A DNA stretch of 64,000 nt from Streptomyces sp. NBC_00193 (lineage in GTDB: Bacteria; Actinomycetota; Actinomycetes; Streptomycetales; Streptomycetaceae), in NCBI RefSeq assembly GCF_026342735.1, contig NZ_JAPEMM010000001.1:4526001-4590000 (forward strand), given 5' to 3'. The notes below the pieces were generated by a model, which was given only the letters and a program-made list of their open reading frames with translations, did no database searches and was not told the DNA's origin. The first letter of the stretch is position 1; every line of letters begins with the position of its first letter. The position numbers were made by a program, and so were the translations under genes. This document shows, one piece after another, positions 1 to 8,553 of this stretch.

Positions 1-48
1 CATCGGGACCACGGTCGCGAGGAGGAAACGTCGACGGGATACGGGCAT
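1..48 (-). CDS. Tat-exported protein, N-terminal fragment
   Basis: The minus strand opens with ATG at 48 and reads MPVSRRRFLLATVVPM before leaving the window. SRRRFLLA followed by hydrophobic residues is a twin-arginine (Tat) signal motif, so this is probably the start of an exported, perhaps cofactor-containing or lipidated, protein. A weak AAGG purine patch lies about 9 bases upstream. Only 16 codons are visible, so no function can be given. It reads away from the PIG-L gene terminator at 237-261. Confidence 0.5.
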   Translation of the reverse strand, partial: MPVSRRRFLLATVVPM

Positions 49-236
49 CGGCTACGCCTTGGGGTCGTTCCGGCAGGAAGAACCGCGTGAAGCTGTCGGT
101 CAGTCAGTGAGAGGTCAATCCGGGCAAGTTGGTTCACCCTGTTCGCCGATGACTTCAGATGTGTGGAAATGGCCGCCTGCGCACGTCCCTTGTGGGCGTT
201 TCGTACGTGTCCGCGGTCACAGTGCGCGGGCCCACC

Positions 237-261
237 AAAAAACGCCCCCGTGGGGGGCGTT
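237..261 (-). terminator. Rho-independent terminator of the PIG-L gene
   Basis: A perfect 9-bp stem (241-249 pairing with 253-261, loop GTG) is followed on the minus strand by six T residues (237-242). It lies about 50 bases beyond the stop of the PIG-L gene. A true U-tract is uncommon in Streptomyces, which makes this a convincing intrinsic terminator. Confidence 0.8.
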
Positions 262-313
262 GATGGGTGCGCGCAGGCCCGGCGCAGACCGCGCGCGGGC
301 CTCTACCGGCCGG

Positions 314-2635
314 TCAGGGCGCACCGTTCGGCGGTCCCGCCGGCTGCCACGGAGCCAGGTGCGCGTTCGGGTCGTCCGCCGACGAGGTCACGTACAGGCG
401 CCCGTCCAGCCCCATGACCGCCAGGTCCACCGTGCTCTTGCCGTTCATCGTGGAGGAGGGCGCCCCGACGAACATCAGCGGCGACCGCGCCCACGGCCGG
501 CCCCGGCCGACGTCGGAGCCCAGCTGCCCGCCCGCCGAGCGCCCGGCCAGCAGATGGCCGCTCGCCGTCACCGAGCCGAAGCCCGACAGCCCGCCCACCT
601 CGGTGAGTCCGGTCATCTTCAGCCCGCCGTCACCCGTGAACGATGCCGTACCGACCGCGCCCGAATCCGGCTTGCGGAACCACAGCCGCACGCCGTCCTC
701 CCGGCTCTGCGCCGTGATCGGCAGCGCCGGCGCCGGCAGCCCGGTCGCCGTGGCGGGGCCGAGCGGTGCACCGGCCTTCGGCTGGGCCCAGCCCAGCACG
801 GTCTTGGTGGTCGCGGCCAGGACCACGCGCCGGCCGGCGGCGTCGGTCGCGGCGGCCGGGCTGCCGTGCAGGTCCGAGCCGCCGTACCGGTCCCACGGCC
901 CCCAGGTGCCGGTCGGCGACTGCACCCGCCCCCGCAGGGTGTACGCACCGTCGCGCACGTAGACCGCGAGCTGCCCGGAGCCGTCGACGGCCACCGCGGG
1001 CGCGCTGATGTCGGAGGTCCAGTTCTCGTCGGCGATCTCCGGTGTGCCGAGGACCGTCCACTCCCCGAACTCCTGCGAGCCGGGCGCCCGCTGCACGGTG
1101 TAGACGACCTCGCGCCGGTAGTCGGCGGGCTTGGCGCCGAAGGAGGTGCGGGTGCCGAAGGCGGCGATCCGGCCGTCGGCCAGCGTCACGGTGGAGATGC
1201 CCTGGTCCATGACGGTGCCGTCGGCGCCGGGGAGCAGCCGGGGGCCGCTCCAGGCGCCGAGCAGGCCGTCGCGGTGCCAGAGGGCGAGCTGCCCGTCGAG
1301 CACCTTGAACGCCCACAGGCCGTGCTCCTTGTCGGAGGTCAGCCAGGAGGTGGCGGTGCCGCGGGCGTAGTTGATGGAGGAGGTCCAGTGGTTGCCGGCC
1401 GGGTGGTCGGCGACCTTCAGGTCCCCGCAGCCGGCGGCGCTGCCGCAGTGGTTCTGCCGGTCGGTCCACGCGTACGTGTCCAGGATGTCCAGCTTGGTCC
1501 TGGCCTCGTCCGGGTCGAGGGCGCTGGGGAGCGAGCCGTTGAAGTAGCCGAGGTAGTTCTGCACGGAGAAGTGCGGACGGTCCTTGACCTCCTTCGCGTA
1601 GGCGCCGAGCGCGACCTGCACGAAGCGGGCGCCGTAGAAATGGTCCTGGTGGTCCGTGTAGTGCTTGGTGTCGGGGAACCGGCCGGGCGTCGGGTCCTGG
1701 GAGCGGACGGTGGTCGGCCCGTACTGCTTCAGGAGGCCGACGAGGGTCCGTACGACCTGGTCCTTCGTGTACGTGAACTGCTGCTTGACCGGGGAGCCGG
1801 AGGCGAGCATCGACTCCAGCCGGGGGACCTTGCCGTCCCAGAGGCCGTGCAGGCTGTCGGGCCGGTCCGCCCAGACGTTGCCGGCCTCGCGCAGCTGCAG
1901 CCAGACGAGGTTGACCTGCGGCTTCGCCGTGAGGACGTCGACCTCGGCGTGGCCGCCGCCCGCGGTCGGCACGACGGTGCGCCGCCAGGGGCTGTCCCGG
2001 TCGCCGGTGGCCATCTTCGCGTAGGCGGCGCGGATGCCGTTCTGGCGGGCCTCGGCGTAGGCGGGCTTGTCGGGCGGGGTGGCGGCCACCTGGGCTTCGC
2101 CCGCGTTGATGCCGTCGGCCTCCCCGGAGGTGAGGTACACCGAGGTGACGGGATGGCCCGCCGCTATGGAATAGCGCAGGTCCGGGTTCATGAAGTAGAG
2201 GTCGTCGTCGGGGTGCGCCACGATCTGCAGCACCCGGCCGGGGTCCGCGGGGGCCGCCGGGTCGGCGGCCGGGGAGACGGCGCCCACCGCTTTGCCGTCG
2301 GCGGCGGCGGGGCGGCCGAGCGCGTCGAGCGCCCCGTTCCCCCGCAGCAGCAGCATCCCCCCGGCGGCGGCCGCCGCACAGAACCCGACGGCCTTGACGA
2401 CCTTTCCCCGCCGCCTACGGGCCACCGCGCGGGCCCGCCGCGTACGGGCACCGGCGCGGGCGGGGACATCGGCCGGACCATAGCCCGGACCATCGGCGGG
2501 GCTCCCGGAGGGGCCTTCGGACGGCCCGTCGGCGGGACCGCCGGCGGGACCACCGGCGGGACCTTCGGCCCGGCCGTCCGGGCGGCCCGGACGTGCGACG
2601 GAGGGCTCCTCGGCCGGGAGTTCGGGGTCGGGCAT
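314..2635 (-). CDS. PIG-L family deacetylase with C-terminal beta-propeller, membrane anchored
   Basis: The 773-residue protein starts at ATG 2635, 8 bases after an AGGAGG ribosome binding site. Residues 1-75 are a Gly/Pro/Ala-rich, then Arg-rich, cytoplasmic segment. Residues 78-97 form one membrane helix, placing the rest outside the cell. A PIG-L (LmbE-like) N-deacetylase domain follows, with the zinc motif AHPDDD at residues 140-145 and a later HYTDHQDHF metal motif. The C-terminal half has repeated WTS/GxW strands typical of PLL-like beta-propellers, probably for carbohydrate binding. PIG-L enzymes deacetylate N-acetylglucosamine conjugates; the substrate here is unknown. It is single-gene and divergent from glnE. 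Confidence 0.85.
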   Translation of the reverse strand: MPDPELPAEEPSVARPGRPDGRAEGPAGGPAGGPADGPSEGPSGSPADGPGYGPADVPARAGARTRRARAVARRRRGKVVKAVGFCAAAAAGGMLLLRGNGALDALGRPAAADGKAVGAVSPAADPAAPADPGRVLQIVAHPDDDLYFMNPDLRYSIAAGHPVTSVYLTSGEADGINAGEAQVAATPPDKPAYAEARQNGIRAAYAKMATGDRDSPWRRTVVPTAGGGHAEVDVLTAKPQVNLVWLQLREAGNVWADRPDSLHGLWDGKVPRLESMLASGSPVKQQFTYTKDQVVRTLVGLLKQYGPTTVRSQDPTPGRFPDTKHYTDHQDHFYGARFVQVALGAYAKEVKDRPHFSVQNYLGYFNGSLPSALDPDEARTKLDILDTYAWTDRQNHCGSAAGCGDLKVADHPAGNHWTSSINYARGTATSWLTSDKEHGLWAFKVLDGQLALWHRDGLLGAWSGPRLLPGADGTVMDQGISTVTLADGRIAAFGTRTSFGAKPADYRREVVYTVQRAPGSQEFGEWTVLGTPEIADENWTSDISAPAVAVDGSGQLAVYVRDGAYTLRGRVQSPTGTWGPWDRYGGSDLHGSPAAATDAAGRRVVLAATTKTVLGWAQPKAGAPLGPATATGLPAPALPITAQSREDGVRLWFRKPDSGAVGTASFTGDGGLKMTGLTEVGGLSGFGSVTASGHLLAGRSAGGQLGSDVGRGRPWARSPLMFVGAPSSTMNGKSTVDLAVMGLDGRLYVTSSADDPNAHLAPWQPAGPPNGAP

Positions 2636-2852
2636 CGGGGGTCCTCCTGGCCGGTCGGCGGGGAGCGGGCCCCATTGCGCGACAAGTCTGCCAAAAATCT
2701 GACAATCCGTCCCATCGGGCATGCGGTGAGTCGAACGCCTGCTCCGGCTAGGCTCTCCCCGGGCGGCAGCGCGGATCCCGTCGGAGGCGACACCCCCGCG
2801 CGATCGCCCGGCCAGGGCAAGGGCAGGCCCCACGTACGCGGGAGGCGGCGGG

Positions 2853-5840
2853 ATGACAGTCCCGGGACGCAGGAGCAGTACTTTCAGCCGGCTGCTGCGC
2901 AGCGGGTTCACCGACCCCTCGGCCGCCGCCCGGCTGCTCGACACCGACGCGCTGGCCGCCGTACGCACCGATCCGGTGCTCCTCGACGCCCTCGGGGCCA
3001 CCGCCGATCCCGACCTCGCCCTCCTCGGACTGGTCCGGATCGCCGAGGCGCAGACCCCCGAGGAACTGCCCGTCCTCCTCGACACCCTCGTCAGCGCCAA
3101 ACCCCTGCGCGACCGCCTCCTCGGCGTGCTCGGCGCCTCCGAGGCCCTCGGCGACCACCTCGCCCGCCACCCCCGCGACTGGCAGGCCCTGGTCACCTAC
3201 GAGGCCGCCGATCTGCACCCCGGGCTACCCGAGTTCGAGCAGGGCCTGGCCGGCGCCCACGACCCCGTCGCGCTGCGCGTCGCCTACCGCCGCTGCCTGC
3301 TCTCCATCGCCGCCCGCGACGTCTGCGGGACCATAGACGTAGCCCAGACCGCCGCCGAGCTCGCCGACCTGGCCACCGCCACCCTGCGCGCCGCCCTGCG
3401 CATCGCGACCGCCGCCGCCCCCGAGGACGCGGCCGTCTGCCGGCTCGCCGTCATCGCCATGGGCAAGTGCGGCGGCAACGAGCTCAACTACGTCTCCGAC
3501 GTCGACGTCATCTTCGTCGGCGACGCCGCCCCCGGCGCGGACGAGGGCAAGGCGATCCAGGCCGCCACCCGCCTCGCCTCCCACCTCATGCGGATCTGCT
3601 CCGAGACCACCGTCGAAGGCACCATCTGGCCCGTCGACGCCAACCTCCGCCCCGAGGGCAGAAACGGTCCGCTCGTCCGCACCCTCGCCTCCCACCTCGC
3701 CTACTACCAGCGCTGGGCCAAGACCTGGGAGTTCCAGGCCCTCCTCAAGGCCCGCGCCGTCGCGGGCGACGAGGCGCTCGGCGCCGAGTACGTCGACGCC
3801 ATAACTCCCCTCGTCTGGCAGGCCGCCGAGCGCGAGAACTTCGTCCCCGACGTCCAGAAGATGCGCCGCCGCGTCGTCGACAACATCCCCGCCGCCCAGG
3901 TCGAACGCGAGCTGAAGCTCGGCCCCGGCGGCCTGCGCGACGTCGAGTTCGCCGTCCAGCTCCTCCAGCTCGTGCACGGCCGCTCCGATGCCACCCTGCA
4001 CTCCGGCACCACCCTCGACGCGCTCACCGCCCTCGCCGCCGGCGGGTACGTCGGGCGCGCCGACGCCGCCCAACTGCACGACGCGTACCGCTTCCTGCGG
4101 GCCATGGAGCACCGCATCCAGCTCTACCGGCTGCGCCGCACCCACCTCGTCCCCGAGGACGAGGCCGACCTGCGGCGCCTGGGCCGCTCGCTGGGCCTGC
4201 GCACCGAACCCGTCGCCGAACTCAACAAGGCCTGGCGCCGGCACGCCTCCGTGGTCCGCCGCCTGCACGAGAAGATCTTCTACCGGCCGCTCCTCGACGC
4301 CGTGGCCCAGCTCGCCCCCGGCGAGACCAGGCTCTCCCCGCGCGCCGCCGGCCAGCGCCTCGAAGCCCTCGGGTACGCCGACCCGGCCGCCGCCCTGCGC
4401 CACCTCGAAGCCCTCGCCTCCGGCGTCACCCGCGCCGCCGCCATCCAGCGGACCCTGCTGCCGGTGCTCCTCGGCTGGTTCGCCGACTCCGCCGACCCGG
4501 ACGCGGGCCTGCTGAACTTCCGCAAGGTCTCCGACGCCCTCGGCAGGACCCCCTGGTACCTGCGCCTCCTGCGCGACGAGGGCGCCGCCGCGGAGAACCT
4601 CGCCCGGGTGCTCTCCGCCGGACGGCTCGCCCCCGACCTCCTCCTGCGCGCCCCCGAAGCGGTGGCCCTGCTGGGCGACCCCGAAGGCCTGGTTCCCCGT
4701 ACCCACGAGGCCCTGGAGCAGGAGGTCCTCGCCGCCGTCGGCCGCGCCGAGAACCCGGAAGCCGGGGTGGCCGCCGCCCGCGGAGTCCGCCGCCGCGAGC
4801 TGTTCCGTACGACCGCCGCCGACATCATCGGCTCCTACGGCACGGAGGACAGCCCGGCCGAGGAGGACCACGGAGCCCTGGTCGACCGGGTCGGCCGCGC
4901 CGTCTCCGAACTCACCGCCGCCACCGTCGCCGGCGCCCTGCGCGCCGCCGTGCAGGCGCACTGGGGCGACACCCTGCCCACCCGCTTCGCCGTCATCGGC
5001 GTCGGCCGCTTCGGCGGCCACGAGCTCGGCTACGGCTCCGACGCCGACGTCCTGTTCGTCCACGAGCCGCGCGAGGGCGTCGACGAACAGGAAGCCGCCA
5101 AGGCCGCCCAGCACGTCGTCTCCGAGATGCGCAGGCTCCTCCAACTCCCCACCGCCGACCCGCCGCTGCTCATCGACGCCGACCTGCGCCCCGAAGGCCG
5201 CTCCGGCCCCCTGGTCCGCACCCTGCCCTCGTACGCCGCCTACTACCGCCGCTGGTCGCTGACCTGGGAGTCCCAGGCGCTGCTGCGCGCCGAACCGGTG
5301 GCCGGCGACCTCGACCTCGGCCGGCGCTTCATCGACCTGATCGACCCGCTGCGCTACCCGATGGAAGGCCTCGGCGAGGACGCCGTCCGCGAGATCCGGC
5401 GCCTGAAGGCCCGGATGGAATCCGAGCGCCTGCCCAGGGGCGCCGACCCGACCCTGCACACCAAACTCGGCCGCGGCGGCCTCAGCGACGTCGAGTGGAC
5501 CGTCCAGCTGATCCAGATGCGGCACGCCTGGGCGGAACCGGGCCTGCGCACGACCCGGACCCGGGAGGCCCTGGCCGCCGCGCACGCGGCCGGTCTGATC
5601 CCGACCGAGGAGGCGCAGATCCTCGACGAGGCCTGGGTGCTGGCGACCCGGGTCCGCAACGCCGTGATGCTGGTCCGCGGCCGCGCGGGCGACACCTTCC
5701 CCTCGGAGGCCCGCGAACTGGCGGCGGTCGGCCGCTACCTCGGCTACGCGGAGGGCACGGTCGGCGACATGCTGGAGGACTACCGCCGCATCACCCGCCG
5801 TGCGCGGGGCGTGGTGGACGAGCTGTTCTACGGGGGCTAG
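2853..5840 (+). CDS. glnE: Glutamine synthetase adenylyltransferase/deadenylase GlnE
   Basis: This 995-residue cytoplasmic enzyme adenylylates and deadenylylates type I glutamine synthetase (GlnA), switching it off and on with nitrogen supply. It has the two-fold architecture of GlnE. An N-terminal deadenylase nucleotidyltransferase carries GGNELNYVSDVDVIF near residue 215, and a C-terminal adenylylase carries GGHELGYGSDADVLF near residue 728. Each is followed by a GlnD/GlnE helical domain (KLGPGGLRDVEF and KLGRGGLSDVEW). Both catalytic Asp-x-Asp pairs are intact and the length is normal. GGAGG lies just before the ATG. It is monocistronic, closed by the hairpin at 5848-5883. GSII (glnII, about 50 kb away) is not a GlnE substrate. 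Confidence 0.97.
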   Translation: MTVPGRRSSTFSRLLRSGFTDPSAAARLLDTDALAAVRTDPVLLDALGATADPDLALLGLVRIAEAQTPEELPVLLDTLVSAKPLRDRLLGVLGASEALGDHLARHPRDWQALVTYEAADLHPGLPEFEQGLAGAHDPVALRVAYRRCLLSIAARDVCGTIDVAQTAAELADLATATLRAALRIATAAAPEDAAVCRLAVIAMGKCGGNELNYVSDVDVIFVGDAAPGADEGKAIQAATRLASHLMRICSETTVEGTIWPVDANLRPEGRNGPLVRTLASHLAYYQRWAKTWEFQALLKARAVAGDEALGAEYVDAITPLVWQAAERENFVPDVQKMRRRVVDNIPAAQVERELKLGPGGLRDVEFAVQLLQLVHGRSDATLHSGTTLDALTALAAGGYVGRADAAQLHDAYRFLRAMEHRIQLYRLRRTHLVPEDEADLRRLGRSLGLRTEPVAELNKAWRRHASVVRRLHEKIFYRPLLDAVAQLAPGETRLSPRAAGQRLEALGYADPAAALRHLEALASGVTRAAAIQRTLLPVLLGWFADSADPDAGLLNFRKVSDALGRTPWYLRLLRDEGAAAENLARVLSAGRLAPDLLLRAPEAVALLGDPEGLVPRTHEALEQEVLAAVGRAENPEAGVAAARGVRRRELFRTTAADIIGSYGTEDSPAEEDHGALVDRVGRAVSELTAATVAGALRAAVQAHWGDTLPTRFAVIGVGRFGGHELGYGSDADVLFVHEPREGVDEQEAAKAAQHVVSEMRRLLQLPTADPPLLIDADLRPEGRSGPLVRTLPSYAAYYRRWSLTWESQALLRAEPVAGDLDLGRRFIDLIDPLRYPMEGLGEDAVREIRRLKARMESERLPRGADPTLHTKLGRGGLSDVEWTVQLIQMRHAWAEPGLRTTRTREALAAAHAAGLIPTEEAQILDEAWVLATRVRNAVMLVRGRAGDTFPSEARELAAVGRYLGYAEGTVGDMLEDYRRITRRARGVVDELFYGG

Positions 5841-5847
5841 CCGGCCC

Positions 5848-5883
5848 GGCTCCTTCCGGCCCCCGCCGGGGCCGGAAGGAGCC
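5848..5883. terminator. Bidirectional hairpin between glnE and a secreted-protein gene
   Basis: A perfect 16-bp inverted repeat (5848-5863 with 5868-5883, 4-base loop) sits between the convergent stops of glnE and the small secreted protein. There is no T-tract, as usual for Streptomyces terminators. It can serve both strands. Confidence 0.8.
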
Positions 5884-5895
5884 GTCGGGCAGGGC

Positions 5896-6309
5896 TCAGA
5901 GGTGGATGTTCACGCAGGCCTGGCCACCGAAGTAGTGGCCGCCGTTCCGCTCCACCCAGAGCTTGGCGCAGTAGTCGCCCGCCTTCGACACGTTGCCCTT
6001 GACGTTCTGCCAGTCCGCCTGGTTGTTGCTCCAGTACTGCTGGCTGTTCTTCCAGTGCACGTTGCCGGCCTTGACGTATTCGAAGTGGATCGACCGCGCG
6101 GGGCCGCCGTCGGTCCGCCGGGCGCTGCCTTCGACCGAATCGACGTAGAGGCCGCTGCCCCAGACCGAGTAGCAGACCTCCCAGTACCCGAGGCTCTGGT
6201 CGCCGCCCCATCCGCACACCTTCGCACTGGCGGAAGCGGGGCTGGCTGTTGCCAGGGTGGCGACGACGATCACGCCGGCGGACAGGGCAGCGGCTAGTGA
6301 CTTGCGCAT
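5896..6309 (-). CDS. Small secreted protein of unknown function
   Basis: The 137-residue product has a classic Sec signal: MRKS, a hydrophobic core, then a cleavage region SPASASA near residues 23-29. That leaves a mature domain of about 108 residues rich in Trp, Tyr, Gly and Asn with four Cys (CGWGG, EVCYS, DYCAKLW, QACVNIHL) that could form two disulfides. AAGGAG precedes the ATG. I do not recognise a family. The size, disulfides and aromatic beta-strand pattern recall small extracellular binding or inhibitor proteins, but that is inference. Confidence 0.8.
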   Translation of the reverse strand: MRKSLAAALSAGVIVVATLATASPASASAKVCGWGGDQSLGYWEVCYSVWGSGLYVDSVEGSARRTDGGPARSIHFEYVKAGNVHWKNSQQYWSNNQADWQNVKGNVSKAGDYCAKLWVERNGGHYFGGQACVNIHL

Positions 6310-6322
6310 GTGACTCCTTGAT

Positions 6323-6336
6323 CAAACGGTAGTTTG
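6323..6336. promoter_or_regulatory. CAAAC-GGTA-GTTTG inverted repeat upstream of secreted-protein gene
   Basis: A perfect 5-bp dyad with a 4-base spacer lies 14-27 bases upstream of the ATG at 6309, next to its ribosome binding site. It resembles a repressor operator, but no regulator gene is adjacent. Short, so it may be chance. Confidence 0.3.
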
Positions 6337-6472
6337 GTGGGGGAGTAGTCGGGCCGCGAGAGGATCGGCGGCCGTCGCCAGTGTGCGGAGCGGGTCCGGG
6401 GCGCGTCTTGTAGAAATCGGATCCCGGGCGGTCGGGCGGCGTCGGCCTGCATCGAGAAATTGCTGGGGATGC

Positions 6473-6676
6473 ATGAGCATCAAGCCCTCGATAGGCGGTC
6501 CTTCCGCACCGACCCGGGGCAAGAGCAGCTACAGCGCCAGCGACAGCAACGACTGCGTCGAGATCGCCGTGCTCCCCGAGGCGACCCCGATCCGGGACTC
6601 CAAGGACATCGCCCGCGACCACCTCGCGGTGAACCCCGCCGCGTGGGCGGGGTTCGTGCGGTACGCCGCGGGCTGA
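6473..6676 (+). CDS. DUF397 domain protein, orphan
   Basis: The 67-residue protein shows the DUF397 pattern: KSSYSASDSNDCVEIA, then IRDSKD, then AWAGFVRY at the C terminus. DUF397 proteins in Streptomyces are normally encoded right after an XRE-type HTH regulator and act as its partner, as in bldB/abaA- and whiJ-like clusters. No such regulator is present here; the neighbours are a secreted protein and an ABC-F gene on the other strand. The ATG at 6473 follows CTGGGGAT, a weak ribosome binding site. The usual W before KSSYS is missing, and the N terminus (MSIKPSIGGPSAPTRG) is atypical, so it may be decaying. Confidence 0.7.
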   Translation: MSIKPSIGGPSAPTRGKSSYSASDSNDCVEIAVLPEATPIRDSKDIARDHLAVNPAAWAGFVRYAAG

Positions 6677-6681
6677 TCCGG

Positions 6682-8346
6682 TCAACTCGCTTGCTGCGGA
6701 GCCCCGTTCCGTAGCTCCAGCCGGTCGCCCGGGAAGGCGGCGCGGAAGCGGGCGTCGTGGGAGACCGCGACCACCGCTCCCGGGTAGCCCGCGAGCGCCT
6801 GCTCCACCTCCTCGACCAGCGCCAGCGACACGTGGTTGGTCGGCTCGTCGAGGACGAGGACGTCCGCGGGCCGGGTCACCAGGCGGGCCAGTTCGAGGCG
6901 CCGTCGCTGCCCGGCGGACAGGGCCGCGACCGGAACCGGCAGGTCCTCCTCGTGGAACAGCCCGAGCGTCAGCAGTTCCTCCGCGTGCTCCTCGGGCAGT
7001 CCGGGCAGGCCCGCCGCGAAGGCGGACAGCAGCGGGAGCCGGGCGGGGGAGTGGGGCAGCTCCTGTGCCAGGTAGCCGAGCCGTACGTGCTCCGCGCGGC
7101 GCACCGTGCCCGTGTCCGGGGCCAGGTCGCCGGCCAGGACCCGTAGCAGGGTGGTCTTCCCGGCCCCGTTCGGCCCCGACACCAGCAGCCGCTGCCCCGG
7201 CCGCACGGTCAGCGCGGGGAGCCGGAGCCGGTCGCCGACCCGGATCCCGGACAGTTCGAGCAGCGGCCCCTCGGGGGCGGTACCGGGAGCGGCGATCCCG
7301 ACGTCGAAGCGCAGCGGCACCGGCGGCGGGGCCACCGGCTCGGCGTGCAGCCGTTCCAGGTGCCGACGGGCCGCCCTGACCTGCCCGGACAGCTTGGCCT
7401 CGGAGGAGCGGCGGTGTTTGCCGAAGCCCTGGCCCGGGTCCTTGCCGGTGCGGTCGAGCCGTTGGCCCGCGGCCGCGACCAGGGTTTCGGTGCGGGCCAG
7501 GTCCTCCCGCCACTCCGCGTGCCGCTGCGCCCAGCGGCCGCGCGCGGCGGCCTTCGCCGCCAGGTATCCCGCCCAGCCGTCCCCGTACCGCACGACCGTG
7601 CGCAGGTCCCGGTCGACCTCCAGGACCGTGCTGGTGATCCGTTCCAGGAAGTCCCGGTCGTGGGTGACGACGACGAGCGTGCCGCGGTGGGCGCGCAGCC
7701 GCTCCGCGAGCCAGTCGACGGCCCGCCGGTCCAGGTGGTTGGTGGGCTCGTCCAGGAGCAGGAGTTCGGGAGCCGCGGCCAGGACGCAGGCCAGCGCGAG
7801 CCGGGAAGCCTCGCCGCCGGAGAGCGAGCCGATGGTGCGGTCCCGGCTGAGGTGGGCGAGGCCGAGCCCGTGCAGCGCGGCGTCGGTGCGGGCGTCGGCC
7901 TGGTAGCCGCCGCGCTCCTCGTAGGCGGTCAGGAGTTCGCCGTACGCGTCGAGGGCGCCGGGATCGGGTGCGCCGCCGGAGCCCAGGGCGGTCTCGGCGG
8001 CGCGGATCCGGTCCGCCAGCTCCCGCAGGTCGGCGAGGGCGAGGTCGACGGCGTCCTGGACGGTCTGCCCGGGCGCGAGGCCGAGGGTCTGGGCGAGGTG
8101 TCCGGCGCCGCCGGGGAAGACGGCGGTGACCTCGCCGCCGTCGGGCCGCTCGGCCCCGGCGAGCAGCCGGAGCAGGGTGGACTTGCCGGAGCCGTTCTCG
8201 CCGATGACGGCGGCCTTCTCGCCGGGCCGTACGGTCAGCGACACCTGGTCGAGCACGACCCGGTCTCCGTAGGCCTTGGTGACTCCGGACAGCGTCAGCT
8301 GGGACTGGGACTGGGACTGGGACGGGCGATGGGCGCGCGAGCGCAT
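6682..8346 (-). CDS. ABC-F family ATPase, likely ribosome protection/antibiotic resistance
   Basis: This 554-residue soluble protein has two ABC domains in one chain and no membrane segments, as in ABC-F proteins that bind the ribosomal E site and dislodge antibiotics or resolve stalled peptides. Walker A motifs are GENGSGKST and GPNGAGKTT, signatures are SLSGGEASR and ALSAGQRRR, and Walker B motifs are LLLLDEPTNHLD and VLVLDEPTNHVS. The second departs from the usual NHLD. The Arg-rich interdomain linker (about residues 250-330) is where drug specificity lies. Start ATG 8346 follows GAGGGG. The N terminus holds (SQ)4, encoded by a hexamer repeat. Upstream lie a 10-codon leader and a hairpin, typical of antibiotic-inducible attenuation. 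The substrate drug class cannot be told. Confidence 0.88.
   Translation of the reverse strand: MRSRAHRPSQSQSQSQLTLSGVTKAYGDRVVLDQVSLTVRPGEKAAVIGENGSGKSTLLRLLAGAERPDGGEVTAVFPGGAGHLAQTLGLAPGQTVQDAVDLALADLRELADRIRAAETALGSGGAPDPGALDAYGELLTAYEERGGYQADARTDAALHGLGLAHLSRDRTIGSLSGGEASRLALACVLAAAPELLLLDEPTNHLDRRAVDWLAERLRAHRGTLVVVTHDRDFLERITSTVLEVDRDLRTVVRYGDGWAGYLAAKAAARGRWAQRHAEWREDLARTETLVAAAGQRLDRTGKDPGQGFGKHRRSSEAKLSGQVRAARRHLERLHAEPVAPPPVPLRFDVGIAAPGTAPEGPLLELSGIRVGDRLRLPALTVRPGQRLLVSGPNGAGKTTLLRVLAGDLAPDTGTVRRAEHVRLGYLAQELPHSPARLPLLSAFAAGLPGLPEEHAEELLTLGLFHEEDLPVPVAALSAGQRRRLELARLVTRPADVLVLDEPTNHVSLALVEEVEQALAGYPGAVVAVSHDARFRAAFPGDRLELRNGAPQQAS
8297..8326. repeat. Hexamer tandem repeat in ABC-F N terminus
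   Basis: About four copies of GGGACT (plus strand) encode alternating Ser-Gln after residue 8 of the ABC-F protein. Six-base units keep the reading frame, so copy changes would only vary the length of the tail. Confidence 0.7.
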
Positions 8347-8402
8347 GGGGATCCCCTCGGGGTACTCGGTCTTCTTCCACGTTCTCCTTCTGGATGCGGT
8401 CA

Positions 8403-8450
8403 GCGCGGACGCGCGGCGCGGGGGCCATGCCCCTCACGCCGCGTCCGCGC
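8403..8450 (-). promoter_or_regulatory. Attenuator-like hairpin in ABC-F leader
   Basis: On the minus-strand RNA a perfect 10-bp GC stem (8441-8450 with 8403-8412), an extra inner 4-bp segment and an apical GGGG/CCCC pairing form a strong hairpin. It begins only 7 bases after the leader-peptide stop at 8457-8459. A ribosome stalled near the end of the leader would cover the 5' arm. No U-tract follows, so whether it blocks transcription or translation is open. Confidence 0.65.
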
Positions 8451-8456
8451 CGCTGA

Positions 8457-8489
8457 TCAGCGGAAGAAGTAGTACGAGTACGAACCCAT
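8457..8489 (-). CDS. Leader peptide MGSYSYYFFR of the ABC-F gene
   Basis: ATG 8489 to TGA 8457 encodes MGSYSYYFFR, rich in aromatic residues and abutting the hairpin at 8403-8450. TATCCT lies 7 bases before the ATG (8495-8500) and fits a -10 box, so the peptide would be translated from a leaderless transcript. Short aromatic leaders ahead of ABC-F and methyltransferase resistance genes are known to sense drug-stalled ribosomes. The combination of position, leaderless start and hairpin argues for function; the exact peptide is not one I can name. Confidence 0.65.
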   Translation of the reverse strand: MGSYSYYFFR

Positions 8490-8553
8490 GGGCTCAGGAT
8501 AACGCGAGGCGAGTCGTTGCGTCTCGCGAGTTTCGGCGGTGCCCGGACCGCCC

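Noticed and set aside
59..5935. Very long open frame antisense or out of frame to PIG-L and glnE
   Set aside because: High third-position GC removes stop codons in other frames; the translation is Arg/Pro-rich and has no motifs, while PIG-L and glnE are unmistakable.
8346..8380. GTG 8380 as the true ABC-F start
   Set aside because: It is out of frame with the ABC domains despite its better ribosome binding site.
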